A stretch of DNA of 64,000 nucleotides, from the NCBI RefSeq assembly GCF_900109575.1, contig NZ_FOAF01000007.1:124001-188000 (forward strand). Direction: 5' to 3'. The DNA comes from Olivibacter domesticus. GTDB lineage: Bacteria > Bacteroidota > Bacteroidia > Sphingobacteriales > Sphingobacteriaceae. A model generated the notes under the pieces. It saw only the letters and a list, made by a program, of their open reading frames with translations. It did not search any database and had not been told where the DNA came from. Positions 33,565-42,201 of this stretch are shown here, in pieces (the stretch's first letter is position 1; the number at the start of each line of letters is the position of its first letter). The position numbers were made by a program, and so were the translations under genes.

Positions 33565-35208
33565 TTATCCTAAATAAGGAAGTGTTACAATAAAAGTTGA
33601 TCCTTTTCCTTCTGTACTCTTCACGTGGATATTACCGTCCATAAAATTTAATAATTCTTTACAAAAAGCCAAACCTAATCCAACGCTTCCTTGCTGGTTA
33701 TATTGGCTCTGCACTCTGTAAAATTTCTTAAAAATATTTACCAGCTCCTTTTTTGGAATTCCTATTCCTTTATCAACAAACTTAAACATAATTTGCTTTT
33801 TTTGCTTGAAAATTGTAATTTTTAAAGATTTCTTTCCAATTTCAGAATATTTATATGCATTGTCAATCAAATTTTGAAAAACACTCCCGAGTAGCACCCT
33901 ATCAGTAAAGAATACCGATACAGCTGTTATTTGATACTGTAAGTCAAAATCTGGGTATTTTAGCTTATAACTATTAATAATTTTATCGCAAAATTCATCT
34001 AGCTCCACTTCTTCGTATTTCAATTTAATGGACTTATTCTCAATTTGGGTGAACGACAATAATGTATTCAACAAATTGTTCAACTTATCAGCTTCCTCAT
34101 CCAATATTTTGCCATAATGCTTTCTAGCATCCTCTTTTAGCTCTTTCGCGCTATAAATATTATTGCCTGCAATCTTGATAACACTCACAGGGGTTTTAAA
34201 TTCATGCGTTAAATTATTTACAAAATCATATTGCAGCTTAAACATTCGATTATTAAAACTGATGTTTCTGTATATTAAATAACCAATTACAAACAAGGTA
34301 AGATAACCTAAAGAAATCATCAAAGCTATCGGTAAAAAGCGCTTGTTAACCTCTTTCGTTAAATAATTTCTATGCGAGCTAAAGTATATTTTATAAGTTG
34401 CCAAGGCTCCGGGAAGTGGACTCTCTGTAGTAAGTAAGTCGGGATCGGTATCCAAGGAAGCATAAAATAATGGCTTTATTTCAATATTCTCGTATAGTTC
34501 CGGACGACTATTTGTCAATTTTAGCTCATTCGCATCTATATGATAGGTAAAAATGTCGTGTTCATAAGTAGACGTATTATACATCTCTCCTTTCACGAAT
34601 TTCTTGTATGCTTTAATATCCTCTTTACGAGGAATACTCATATACGTAATTTTTTCAGGAATAACGGTATAAAAGAATTTGTTAATCTCGTCGTTATTTA
34701 TGCTTCGCGAGGTATCAGTAATATCCAAAAAATTAGCTAATTTACTGGCCATACCATTAAAATCGTCAGCTATACGTAGATTCAATTTTTTGTGTTTAGC
34801 ATATCTATACAAGACCTCTCCCTTTAGATTTTGCTTATTAAATTGATACACAGTCTTTGGTATTACCTTTAAACCGGTTTCGGTTGATCCTACATAAATA
34901 TCATAAAAAAGAATGCTCCTAACAAACTCAAATTTCGTTAGTATTGAATCTGCGTAAACAGCTGCGGCTGTTGAATCTAAATATCCTTGATAAAAGGAAA
35001 CCTCAGGGATCTTATTAAAAAAAAGATCATTATACGCAGCGATATTTTGCTCTAAGACATCCACCTTCTTACCTACAAATTCATTCTCCACTATCTTTTG
35101 CATATACTTCTTTGTTAGCGCAAGCGCGATAATAAAGATAATTGAAGCAAGGACAACAAATGACATGATTAGCCAATAATTTTTCCGGTAGTAGTATGAC
35201 CTCGCCAT
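33565..35208 (-). CDS. Membrane sensor histidine kinase
   Basis: 547 residues. An N-terminal membrane helix (about 14-35), a large extracytoplasmic domain (about 36-290, no recognised sensor fold) and a second helix (about 293-313) come first. A HisKA domain follows, with the phospho-accepting histidine in NLTHEFKTPVSVIK (His about 335), then a HATPase_c domain with NLIDNAYKYS (N box, about 440), DKGIGIP (G1) and GSVGLGLAFCKELL (G2, about 505). It lies 18 bp after an S9 peptidase gene and 30 bp before the regulator, so all three are one operon. The signal it senses is unknown. Confidence 0.92.
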   Translation of the reverse strand: MARSYYYRKNYWLIMSFVVLASIIFIIALALTKKYMQKIVENEFVGKKVDVLEQNIAAYNDLFFNKIPEVSFYQGYLDSTAAAVYADSILTKFEFVRSILFYDIYVGSTETGLKVIPKTVYQFNKQNLKGEVLYRYAKHKKLNLRIADDFNGMASKLANFLDITDTSRSINNDEINKFFYTVIPEKITYMSIPRKEDIKAYKKFVKGEMYNTSTYEHDIFTYHIDANELKLTNSRPELYENIEIKPLFYASLDTDPDLLTTESPLPGALATYKIYFSSHRNYLTKEVNKRFLPIALMISLGYLTLFVIGYLIYRNISFNNRMFKLQYDFVNNLTHEFKTPVSVIKIAGNNIYSAKELKEDARKHYGKILDEEADKLNNLLNTLLSFTQIENKSIKLKYEEVELDEFCDKIINSYKLKYPDFDLQYQITAVSVFFTDRVLLGSVFQNLIDNAYKYSEIGKKSLKITIFKQKKQIMFKFVDKGIGIPKKELVNIFKKFYRVQSQYNQQGSVGLGLAFCKELLNFMDGNIHVKSTEGKGSTFIVTLPYLG

Positions 35209-35226
35209 ATTAAAATACTATAAAGG

Positions 35227-37116
35227 CTAATTATCGCTCAAATTATTTTCAAAAAATGCCTCCAGTTGACGGTATAATTCCAACCTTGATTGCTCATCTT
35301 TAAAGTAATGCCCTTCTTTTTCTTTTAAAAAGTAATTGATAGCAATATTTTTACTTTTTAACTCTCTTACCATCTGATTAGTTTCATTCACATTTCCTCT
35401 ATCATCTTTTCCTCCCTGAGCGATAAAAATAGGGCCCTTGATCTTGTCTGTATGAAATACAGGGGATACTGCTCTAAAATACTCAGATCGTTTTTCAGGA
35501 TTACCTATCATTTCATAATACATTTGCAGATGAGGTTTATAATAAGGGGGGACTTCCTTTAAATAAGTAAAGAGGTTCGTGATACCAGAATAAGATGCTG
35601 CACATTTGTAAATATCGCTATGGAAACAAGCGCCGTATAAGGCGCAATATCCGCCAAAACTATAACCAAAGATACCTACACGATTAGCGTTTACTATTCC
35701 TTTTTTTATGAGGTAATCAACACCATCTGTAATATCGTCTTGAATTTTTCCGCCCCATTCGCCAAACCCCGCAGACCAAAACTCTTTTCCATAACCTGTA
35801 GAGCCTCTATAATTTGGCTGTAGTACAGCATAACCTCGGTTTGCCAAAAACTGAACCTCACTGTTATACTCCCAAACATTACGCAGAGATGGCCCATTGT
35901 GAGGCATCACGATGAGTGGCAAATTTGTTTTCGACCTCCCTATTGGTAACGTTAAATACCCATTAATTGTCTTTCCATCATTTGCACGATAGCTAATTGC
36001 CTCCATTTTACTCAATTTTACACCATTTAAAGCGCTGTTTATATCGGCCAATTTGACAAGATTATCCTCTTTAAGGCTAAACCAATACACCTCGCCGGGA
36101 CTATCATCTCTGTAGGTTCTAATGACAAATCGTGTCTCTTTTTCATCCTTATCAATAATCCTTATCCAATCTCCGTTTAACCTTTTCCTTAAATCGGCAT
36201 GAACTTTTTCTATGTATCTGTTAAAGTAATGCCGCTCGGGCTTCCAGGTATCGTAATCGACATAAGCGATCTCGCCGGCAACTTCAGAAAACCTTATGTT
36301 ATCTAAATCTACGTCAGGATGGACATAAATTGTTTTTACTTCTTCTCCCTTATCGAGATCCATCTCCACAAGTGCCAATTTATCACGGTTAATGTTAGAT
36401 AGCGCATAGATATGACTTTTTTTCCCTTTAATAAATCGTAAAGGTTTCACGGTTGTTTTAAAATTATTGTACAAAACCCGTTTAAAAGGGTCTTCTTCAT
36501 TAGCACGATATAAAAGTGTTTCATTGACTCCATCGCTAGCAATCGCCAGTCTTATTTTTCCGTCAAGGTCGGCGAACCAGTTACTGATATTGCCCGGGTT
36601 CTGTGCAACCATTCTTAAATTACAATCATGGATATTTAATCTATAAACATCAAAGACAGATGAGTCCCTTCTATTTAATGAAATTAAGATTTCATCATTA
36701 TTGACCAGCTCCTGATTTATCCATCTAAAACGCATTTTTGCAGGAACAATCAGGTTGCGAACGGACTTTGAACTTTTATTCACGGCATAGATACCCAGAT
36801 TTTCGTCCCATGTTTTTTCTTTCCAAAAAATCAGCTCATTATTATCTGCCCAAAAATAATTTATAATATTTCGATCAGTTTCGGTAGTAATACGAGTTGC
36901 TTCCTTACTGTTTATAGACGTTATATAAATATTTTGAACCCCTTTAAAAGATTGTAAGAAGGAGATATTTTGGCCATTTGGGGAAATTTGAAAGTTATTT
37001 TTAGCAGACTTACTAAAAAAACTCTCAACAGGAACCTTCTTATCTGATTCTATGTATCGACATCCCATAAAATTCAGAAGAGACCAAACTCCTATAACAA
37101 GGGTAAAAATTCTCAT
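35227..37116 (-). CDS. S9 family (prolyl oligopeptidase-like) serine peptidase, lipoprotein
   Basis: 629 residues. The lipobox is LLNFMGC (cysteine about residue 19), so the protein is likely a membrane-anchored lipoprotein. The N-terminal part (about 40-360) reads as a beta-propeller with repeated strands. The C-terminal alpha/beta hydrolase domain shows GYSFGGY (serine near 500), GGKDDR (aspartate near 583) and EGHYFKDE (histidine near 613), an intact catalytic triad. It is the first gene of an operon with a histidine kinase and response regulator, so it may release peptides the kinase senses, or be controlled with them. The substrate is unknown. Confidence 0.88.
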   Translation of the reverse strand: MRIFTLVIGVWSLLNFMGCRYIESDKKVPVESFFSKSAKNNFQISPNGQNISFLQSFKGVQNIYITSINSKEATRITTETDRNIINYFWADNNELIFWKEKTWDENLGIYAVNKSSKSVRNLIVPAKMRFRWINQELVNNDEILISLNRRDSSVFDVYRLNIHDCNLRMVAQNPGNISNWFADLDGKIRLAIASDGVNETLLYRANEEDPFKRVLYNNFKTTVKPLRFIKGKKSHIYALSNINRDKLALVEMDLDKGEEVKTIYVHPDVDLDNIRFSEVAGEIAYVDYDTWKPERHYFNRYIEKVHADLRKRLNGDWIRIIDKDEKETRFVIRTYRDDSPGEVYWFSLKEDNLVKLADINSALNGVKLSKMEAISYRANDGKTINGYLTLPIGRSKTNLPLIVMPHNGPSLRNVWEYNSEVQFLANRGYAVLQPNYRGSTGYGKEFWSAGFGEWGGKIQDDITDGVDYLIKKGIVNANRVGIFGYSFGGYCALYGACFHSDIYKCAASYSGITNLFTYLKEVPPYYKPHLQMYYEMIGNPEKRSEYFRAVSPVFHTDKIKGPIFIAQGGKDDRGNVNETNQMVRELKSKNIAINYFLKEKEGHYFKDEQSRLELYRQLEAFFENNLSDN

Positions 37117-37299
37117 GTATTAATCTTATAATATAAATCTTTCAACACCATCCTCATCAATTCTTAAAAAAAAGAAGAAGGTTAAGTTAGCAAAAGAAGA
37201 AAATTTATTCAAACCTAGCTCGTAACATTTAAAGTACACTTTGCTTCTTCGCTCGTTTCAATCAATAGAGATATTCGACAAGATTCTTATCTTAGCCGA

Positions 37300-37605
37300 A
37301 TGGTTTTATTGAATATTACAAATATAGTATCTGATCAAAGGGTAGATCAATATATGTCCTGGTTGCAAAGGGAATATATCCCACTTATCCAGGAAACAAA
37401 ACATTTCAATGAAATAAAGCTACTCAAAATATTAGATTCACCAAACGAAGGGCATTCTTTTAGTCTGCAATTAGTTACTGCTGATTTAAAATATATAACA
37501 ACATTTAAACAAACATTATACATCTTATTACAACAAAAAATGCAACAGGAGCTGCAAGGACATCTTTTCTTGTTTGACAGCACAATGCAATATCTTGATT
37601 ATTAA
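37300..37605 (+). CDS. DUF4286 family protein
   Basis: 101 residues, resembling the Bacteroidota DUF4286 family: an N-terminal MVLLNITNIV strand, a helix around VDQYMSWLQREYIPLI (about 16-31) and an LLQQKMQQELQGHLFLFDSTMQYLDY-like end described by its QMQxEL helix and final LDY. The fold is probably ferredoxin-like (dimeric alpha-beta barrel type), but no function is known to me. It is followed after only 3 bp by rfbC and is likely co-transcribed. It is encoded divergently from the S9 peptidase operon across a 183-bp gap in which I see no clear promoter box. Confidence 0.8.
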   Translation: MVLLNITNIVSDQRVDQYMSWLQREYIPLIQETKHFNEIKLLKILDSPNEGHSFSLQLVTADLKYITTFKQTLYILLQQKMQQELQGHLFLFDSTMQYLDY

Positions 37606-37608
37606 TTT

Positions 37609-38157
37609 ATGGAATTTATAAAAACACCGATAGAAGGTCTTATTGTGATTGAACCGAAGATTTGGAAAGATAGTAGAGGACACTTCTTTGAAACTTATAA
37701 TGAAGAAATATTCAAAAGAAATGGTATAAATGAACACTTCGTTCAAGACAATCAATCACTCTCCAGCAGGGGAAGTTTGCGTGGTTTACATGCACAGGGC
37801 GGACTAAATGCACAAGGCAAGCTTGTGAGAGTCATAAAAGGAAGTGTGTTAGATGTTGCGGTAGACATACGGACAAACTCTGCTACTTTCGGTCAGTCTT
37901 TTCAATTAGAGCTAAGCGAATCCAATGCCAAAATGCTTTGGATTCCTGTAGGCTTTTTACATGGCTTCGTTTCGCTCGAAAATGATACGATCTTCACCTA
38001 TAAAGTAACTGGAAGATATGATAAAGATAATGAATACGGAGTACGTTATGACGATCCCACCTTTCGTATCACATGGCCTTTAGAGGGCAAAGAACTCATC
38101 GTATCAGAAAAAGACTTACAATTACCCTTGTTTCAAGATACGGAAAATCCATTTTAA
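37609..38157 (+). CDS. rfbC: dTDP-4-dehydrorhamnose 3,5-epimerase
   Basis: 182 residues, normal length. It epimerises dTDP-4-keto-6-deoxyglucose at C3 and C5 in dTDP-L-rhamnose synthesis. The RmlC cupin has SLRGLHAQGG (catalytic histidine near residue 64) and AQGKLVRVIKGSVLDVAVD (about 69-87), with PVGFLHGFVSLE near 118. The TYKVTGRY segment contains the usual tyrosine region. The other rhamnose genes (rfbA, rfbB, rfbD) are not in the window. Confidence 0.93.
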   Translation: MEFIKTPIEGLIVIEPKIWKDSRGHFFETYNEEIFKRNGINEHFVQDNQSLSSRGSLRGLHAQGGLNAQGKLVRVIKGSVLDVAVDIRTNSATFGQSFQLELSESNAKMLWIPVGFLHGFVSLENDTIFTYKVTGRYDKDNEYGVRYDDPTFRITWPLEGKELIVSEKDLQLPLFQDTENPF

Positions 38158-38170
38158 CTAAAGTAAGGCG

Positions 38171-38203
38171 ACGCTACCTGCATTTTTCAAGCTCGGGTAG
38201 CGT
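38171..38203. terminator. Hairpin between convergent rfbC and the OmpA-like gene
   Basis: ACGCTACC (38171-38178) and GGTAGCGT (38196-38203) form a perfect 8-bp stem, with a 17-nt loop, in the 46-bp gap between convergent genes. Its right arm abuts the stop region of the OmpA-like gene (38204). T-runs are poor, so it is a possible bidirectional terminator. Confidence 0.4.
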
Positions 38204-39013
38204 TCACTTAATTAACTGATATAATTCGTCCAGTTTTGGAGATAGCACCACTTCGATTCGCCTGTTCATACTTCTGGCCTCAGGATTACCTGCTGTATCA
38301 ATAGGTGTGAATTCACCTTTTCCAGTAGCTATTAATCTGGCAGGATCAATCTGTTGTTCTTGAGTTAGAAACCGGACTACTGAGGTAGAACGCAACACAC
38401 TTAAATCCCAATTGTCTTTTATATGCCCGAGGCTTCTTACCTTCTGATCGTCAGTATGTCCCTCTACAGCTATATTTATTTCAGGTTGTGTGTTTAAAAC
38501 CTTTGCAAGCTCAATAAGCGCTTGTTTACCTTTTTCATCAATAACTATGCTACCTGAAGGAAAAAGAAGTTTATCTGTTAATGAAACATACACCTTCCCG
38601 TCCCTCATATCTACACTTAGTCCACTTTCTTCAAAACCTAGCAAAGCCTTCTGTAATTTATTTTTTAAGGCATTACTTGCTTCTTCTCTTTTCTTTAAAA
38701 TTTCTTCCACCTCTCTTAATCGCTCTTCCCTTTCAGCAAGATCAGAGGCCAATTGCTTGGCTTGACTGGCTCTTGATGTTAAATTTTCACTAAGCGCTGT
38801 TAACTTTCTGCCAAGTGAAGCTGTATCTGCTTTTAGTCTTGCCAGTTCATCCTCCAAATTAACATTTTTAATCTGCTCAGCTTTCCATCCCTGATTTAGA
38901 GAATCTTTTGTATTTATAAGCGTTTGATATGCCTTCGGAGACATTACTTTACAAGAACTTACTACTAAAACAAAAAATAAAATAGCATAGAAATTTCTGC
39001 TGACGAATATCAT
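38204..39013 (-). CDS. OmpA-family peptidoglycan-binding lipoprotein
   Basis: 269 residues. The lipobox VVSSC places the mature cysteine near residue 21. A long coiled-coil (about 45-125, leucine and glutamate/lysine repeats such as LREVEEILKKREEA) precedes the OmpA C-terminal domain (about 135-260). That domain carries VEGHTDDQKV and NRRIEVVLSP, the conserved diaminopimelate-contact D and R residues. It probably links the outer membrane or a periplasmic partner to peptidoglycan. It is followed after 21 bp by nothing in this direction, and preceded by the DUF983 gene. Confidence 0.9.
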   Translation of the reverse strand: MIFVSRNFYAILFFVLVVSSCKVMSPKAYQTLINTKDSLNQGWKAEQIKNVNLEDELARLKADTASLGRKLTALSENLTSRASQAKQLASDLAEREERLREVEEILKKREEASNALKNKLQKALLGFEESGLSVDMRDGKVYVSLTDKLLFPSGSIVIDEKGKQALIELAKVLNTQPEINIAVEGHTDDQKVRSLGHIKDNWDLSVLRSTSVVRFLTQEQQIDPARLIATGKGEFTPIDTAGNPEARSMNRRIEVVLSPKLDELYQLIK

Positions 39014-39034
39014 GGACTGTAATAATTAATAATT

Positions 39035-39430
39035 TTATAAGCGCTCATCTTCTTGGTACTTTGGATTATATTTAATCTTAGGTGTTAAGTAAAACAGCAA
39101 AATAAGTCTTGAGTACCTGTAATTAAACGGAGCTAAAAGAATAATAGCTAAAAATAAAATGCCAGAATAGACCCAAGGAGATTCGCTATTCGTTATGAAA
39201 TAAGTTAAAAATCCAATTAACACAACCTCTACAACTGACATTGCATAACTTATATACATAGCAGCATAGAAATATCCAGGTTCAATTTCAAACTCTAATC
39301 CGCAGTATGGGCAGATTTCATTCGTACGTTGTCGTTTGAAACCATAAGTTCCTCCTAAGAACATCTTCCCTGTTCTACATTGAGGACAACGAGCCTCTAT
39401 AAGGGCTTGTACCTTACTTTTACGGGCCAT
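39035..39430 (-). CDS. DUF983 family membrane protein with zinc-ribbon motif
   Basis: 131 residues. Two cysteine pairs, CPQC (about residues 14-17) and CPYC (about 40-43), look like a zinc ribbon. They are followed by two membrane helices (about 60-79 and 87-108) and EIEPGYFYAAMYISYAMS, the typical DUF983 junction. Family members are found near cytochrome oxidase genes, which fits the adjacent cox cluster, but no function is established here. It lies 15 bp after the small hypothetical gene. Confidence 0.85.
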   Translation of the reverse strand: MARKSKVQALIEARCPQCRTGKMFLGGTYGFKRQRTNEICPYCGLEFEIEPGYFYAAMYISYAMSVVEVVLIGFLTYFITNSESPWVYSGILFLAIILLAPFNYRYSRLILLFYLTPKIKYNPKYQEDERL

Positions 39431-39445
39431 GGCATTATGAAAGCC

Positions 39446-39739
39446 CTAATTAAGATTGACAGGATCATGCGTAAGGCCAATATGAGCTTGTTTCTTCCGA
39501 TATTTTTTATACCATAAATATCCGATAGTTCCAACTGCAATATAAGGCATTGCTAACAGAAACAAAATCCCTTTATTTAAGCCCTTTCCTTGTGTGTTAC
39601 CATCTTTTACAGACTGCTCGGCATTTAATGTGCACATAGCACATTGCGCTTTACTGGTATTGACGTTAACAGTTAATATTGTCAAAGAAAGTAAAAATGC
39701 AAAGCCACATAATCTAATAACTCTATTCATAACATTCAT
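39446..39739 (-). CDS. Small membrane protein with CAMC motif
   Basis: 97 residues. A signal-like hydrophobic N-terminus (about 8-30) is followed by CAMC (about 33-36), a glycine-rich linker and a membrane helix (about 57-77) with a basic end (YKKYRKKQAH). I do not recognise a named family. The position between DUF420/cox genes and the DUF983 gene, and the two cysteines just after the first helix, hint at a link with respiratory assembly, but this is only an inference. A TAAATTTG box lies 26 bp upstream. Confidence 0.7.
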   Translation of the reverse strand: MNVMNRVIRLCGFAFLLSLTILTVNVNTSKAQCAMCTLNAEQSVKDGNTQGKGLNKGILFLLAMPYIAVGTIGYLWYKKYRKKQAHIGLTHDPVNLN

Positions 39740-39764
39740 CTAAACTCTCGTCTCTTAAATAAAA

Positions 39765-39772
39765 CAAATTTA
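39765..39772 (-). promoter_or_regulatory. Possible -7 box for the DUF983 operon
   Basis: On the minus strand TAAATTTG matches TAnnTTTG and would start transcription about 22 nt before the ATG at 39739. It lies in the 92-bp gap after the DUF420 gene. No -33 partner is at the right spacing. Confidence 0.35.
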
Positions 39773-39831
39773 ACTATTAAAAATTACAATCTGTATGTTG
39801 TTAATAAAAACATTCGGGTGGCTTCACAGAA

Positions 39832-40353
39832 CTAATAATAAGGAGCCATCATTAAATACACAATTACACCCGTTATAGTAACATACAACCAAATCGGGAA
39901 GCTCCAGCGCACTAATTTTTTGTGTTTCTCCACTTGCATTTTCATCCCCCGATAAAAACTAAACAGCACAAGTGGTAAAACAACAGCCGCCAAAATAATA
40001 TGTGTAATAAGAATAAAAAAGTAGATGGGTCGTATAAATCCTTGTCCGCCAAATTTAGCCTCGTTACCCGTAGAATGATAAATGATATAAGAAACTAAGA
40101 ATAATGCAGACAGTATAAACGTCGCTATATTCAGCTTTTTATGCGTCTGGATATCTTTTCTTTTTATATAGTACAAAGAGGTTAATAGCAAAAATGTACA
40201 AGTTCCATTAATAATAGCATTCAACTTTGGAAGGAAGAAAACCCAATCCGGAATAACTTTCCAAGTAATTAATTTACTTTGCAGCAGCACCACCACCACA
40301 AAAACAAATATTGACACCCCCCAAACTAATCTGAATATGGCCTTATCACTCAT
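39832..40353 (-). CDS. DUF420 family membrane protein, cytochrome-oxidase associated
   Basis: 173 residues with about five membrane helices. It resembles DUF420 (CtaM-like), a membrane protein that in Firmicutes is needed for heme A-type oxidase assembly. RKDIQTHKKLNIATF (about 64-78) and the KHKKLVRWSFPIWLYVTITG segment (near 145-164) are typical. It overlaps the SCO-like gene by 8 bp and is the last gene of the act-cox block. A role in oxidase maturation is likely but unproven. Confidence 0.83.
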   Translation of the reverse strand: MSDKAIFRLVWGVSIFVFVVVVLLQSKLITWKVIPDWVFFLPKLNAIINGTCTFLLLTSLYYIKRKDIQTHKKLNIATFILSALFLVSYIIYHSTGNEAKFGGQGFIRPIYFFILITHIILAAVVLPLVLFSFYRGMKMQVEKHKKLVRWSFPIWLYVTITGVIVYLMMAPYY

Positions 40354-41065
40354 TTTTATTTACACTTATATTTCTAAATTCTTCCGTTAGCAATAATTTA
40401 ACTTCGTCTATAACCTTATCAACATCGTCTTTCATAAGCGCATCATAATATCCACGTATTCGTCTATGAGAATCAAGTAGAACGATGGAAGAACTATGGC
40501 TAAAAGATGTAGTATCTTTCGGATCATATATGACATCAAGTAAAAAATCTTGCTGCGCTATTTTGGCTATATTTTCCCTGTTATCACCGATAAGAAAATT
40601 CCAGTAGGCGTATTTACCAAATTTCTGCTCTTTATAATTAGAGAGCAGCTTAACAGCATCTCCCTTCGGGTTAACCGTTATGGAGTATAGTTTAACCATT
40701 CCGTTCTTCTTGAAACGTTCGGCGACACGATGCATAGATTGATTAATAGGGCCTTCCAAAAGTTTATTGTCTAAATAAAAAAAACTGACCAATGCCACTC
40801 CCGAATCAGGTTTAAAAGTAATGGAATCATGATCACTATTTAACATAGTGAAAGGTTTCACTGAATGGTAAGTGGTATCTGGAATCTTTTTTCCCCTCTT
40901 AGTATGATAGGTGCCCGACAATTGCTTATCACCATAAAAAGGCAGTGATTTATAACGGTTTTCACCTTTTTCCTGGAGTAGATAATAACAAAATCCTGGC
41001 AACGCTAATATGGTTACCAGGATCAGTATCTTCTTTACCGAGAATGATTTTGGTTGGTTTTTCAT
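40346..41065 (-). CDS. SCO1/SenC-like protein lacking the CxxxC copper motif
   Basis: 239 residues, one N-terminal membrane helix (about 12-30) and a thioredoxin-like domain. Family context and the conserved histidine (SHSSSIVLLD near 190) identify it as SCO-like, and its place in the cox cluster fits. Where a canonical SCO has FTxCPxxCP, the sequence reads FFYLDNKLLEGPINQ (about 95-109), so neither cysteine is present. The only cysteine is Cys26 in the membrane segment. It therefore cannot hold copper in the usual way; it could act as a structural or redox-free assembly factor. No stop or frameshift is seen. Confidence 0.8.
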   Translation of the reverse strand: MKNQPKSFSVKKILILVTILALPGFCYYLLQEKGENRYKSLPFYGDKQLSGTYHTKRGKKIPDTTYHSVKPFTMLNSDHDSITFKPDSGVALVSFFYLDNKLLEGPINQSMHRVAERFKKNGMVKLYSITVNPKGDAVKLLSNYKEQKFGKYAYWNFLIGDNRENIAKIAQQDFLLDVIYDPKDTTSFSHSSSIVLLDSHRRIRGYYDALMKDDVDKVIDEVKLLLTEEFRNISVNKNE

Positions 41066-41113
41066 TCAACGATTGTAATTGCCAAAAACTGCACGTGTCT
41101 AAGACAACACATG

Positions 41114-41476
41114 TTAACCAAATACGTGGTTTAAATGTATGCCTAAATACGACCCCTCTGTCAACATAAGTATAATGAAATAAATAATAAAGACAAAAAC
41201 GATAAGCGTCGATATTATAAAACCCATTTTTTCAAACTTCAAGTGCATAAAATATGCTACGATATAATAGGCTTTTACTAAAGTCAATGCAATATATACA
41301 AAGTTAACTAATGGCCCTTTCTCAAGAGGACCGTTATAAACCAATACTAAAGCAATAAAGAACTCTAAACAGGTGATAGCCAAAAGGTAAAAAAACACCT
41401 TCCAGATTTGCTTTTTGGTCATATCAGCATGGTGCTCTTCCTGTCCGTGCTCTATATGTGAATTTTCTGCGCTCAT
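41114..41476 (-). CDS. Cytochrome c oxidase subunit IV-type small subunit
   Basis: 120 residues with three membrane helices (about 26-46, 55-75, 83-103) and a histidine-rich N-terminus (HIEHGQEEHH). The pattern and the position just after subunit III match the bacterial oxidase subunit IV (CyoD/CtaF/COX4_pro) family, a structural subunit of heme-copper oxidases. It lies 26 bp after the 229-residue subunit III gene. Confidence 0.85.
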   Translation of the reverse strand: MSAENSHIEHGQEEHHADMTKKQIWKVFFYLLAITCLEFFIALVLVYNGPLEKGPLVNFVYIALTLVKAYYIVAYFMHLKFEKMGFIISTLIVFVFIIYFIILMLTEGSYLGIHLNHVFG

Positions 41477-41501
41477 TATCTGTTATAATAAATATGAAAG
41501 A

Positions 41502-42191
41502 TTAAACCAAATAGAAAAATGTAAAAACAAATACCCAAACTAAATCCACAAAGTGCCAGTAAAGCCCTACCTTTTCAATCATCAAATAGGTGCCGCGCTT
41601 TTCAAAAACATTGGCAAGTGTCATGAATAATATGATAATATTGATTATAACACCAGTAGTTACGTGAAATCCATGAAATCCTGTTATTGTAAAGAATAAA
41701 TTCGCGAATTGCTGGGCGCCCAATTTATCTATACCTTCATAATGCGATGGGATACTTGCCCACCAATAACCTTCATGGTGTAAGTGAGACCATTCCAATC
41801 CCTGACATCCTAAGAACATTAATCCCCCAATAATGGTAGCAATCATCCATCCAACAACCTCCTTCTTTGAATTGCGATGACCAGCTTCAACCGCTAATAC
41901 CATTGTTACCGAACTCATAATTAAAATGAAAGTCATTATTCCAACAAATACAAGCGGAAAACCATGATCGGCTATGAAAGGTATCGATTGGAAAACGTCA
42001 TCCGGGTTTGGCCAAGTTACCTGCGCGAAACGTTGTGCTCCATAATAAATTAAAAATGCAGAAAAAGTAAAAGCGTCTGACACTAAGAAAAACCACATCA
42101 TAATTTTGCCGTATTCCAAGGCAAAAGGAGATCTACCACCATTCCATGGTCCAGATTTCACTTGATCTAATTGCGATACAGTAGTACTCAT
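41502..42191 (-). CDS. coxC: Cytochrome c oxidase subunit III
   Basis: 229 residues. Heme-copper oxidase subunit III with several membrane helices; GFHGFHVTTG (about 172-181) is diagnostic and GLYWHFVDLVWVFVFTFFY (about 210-228) is the characteristic C-terminus. The protein stabilises subunit I and the proton path. A second, shorter subunit III-like gene lies immediately upstream (10-bp gap), so the cluster has two such genes. Confidence 0.93.
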   Translation of the reverse strand: MSTTVSQLDQVKSGPWNGGRSPFALEYGKIMMWFFLVSDAFTFSAFLIYYGAQRFAQVTWPNPDDVFQSIPFIADHGFPLVFVGIMTFILIMSSVTMVLAVEAGHRNSKKEVVGWMIATIIGGLMFLGCQGLEWSHLHHEGYWWASIPSHYEGIDKLGAQQFANLFFTITGFHGFHVTTGVIINIIILFMTLANVFEKRGTYLMIEKVGLYWHFVDLVWVFVFTFFYLV

Positions 42192-42201
42192 TTAATTAGT
42201 T

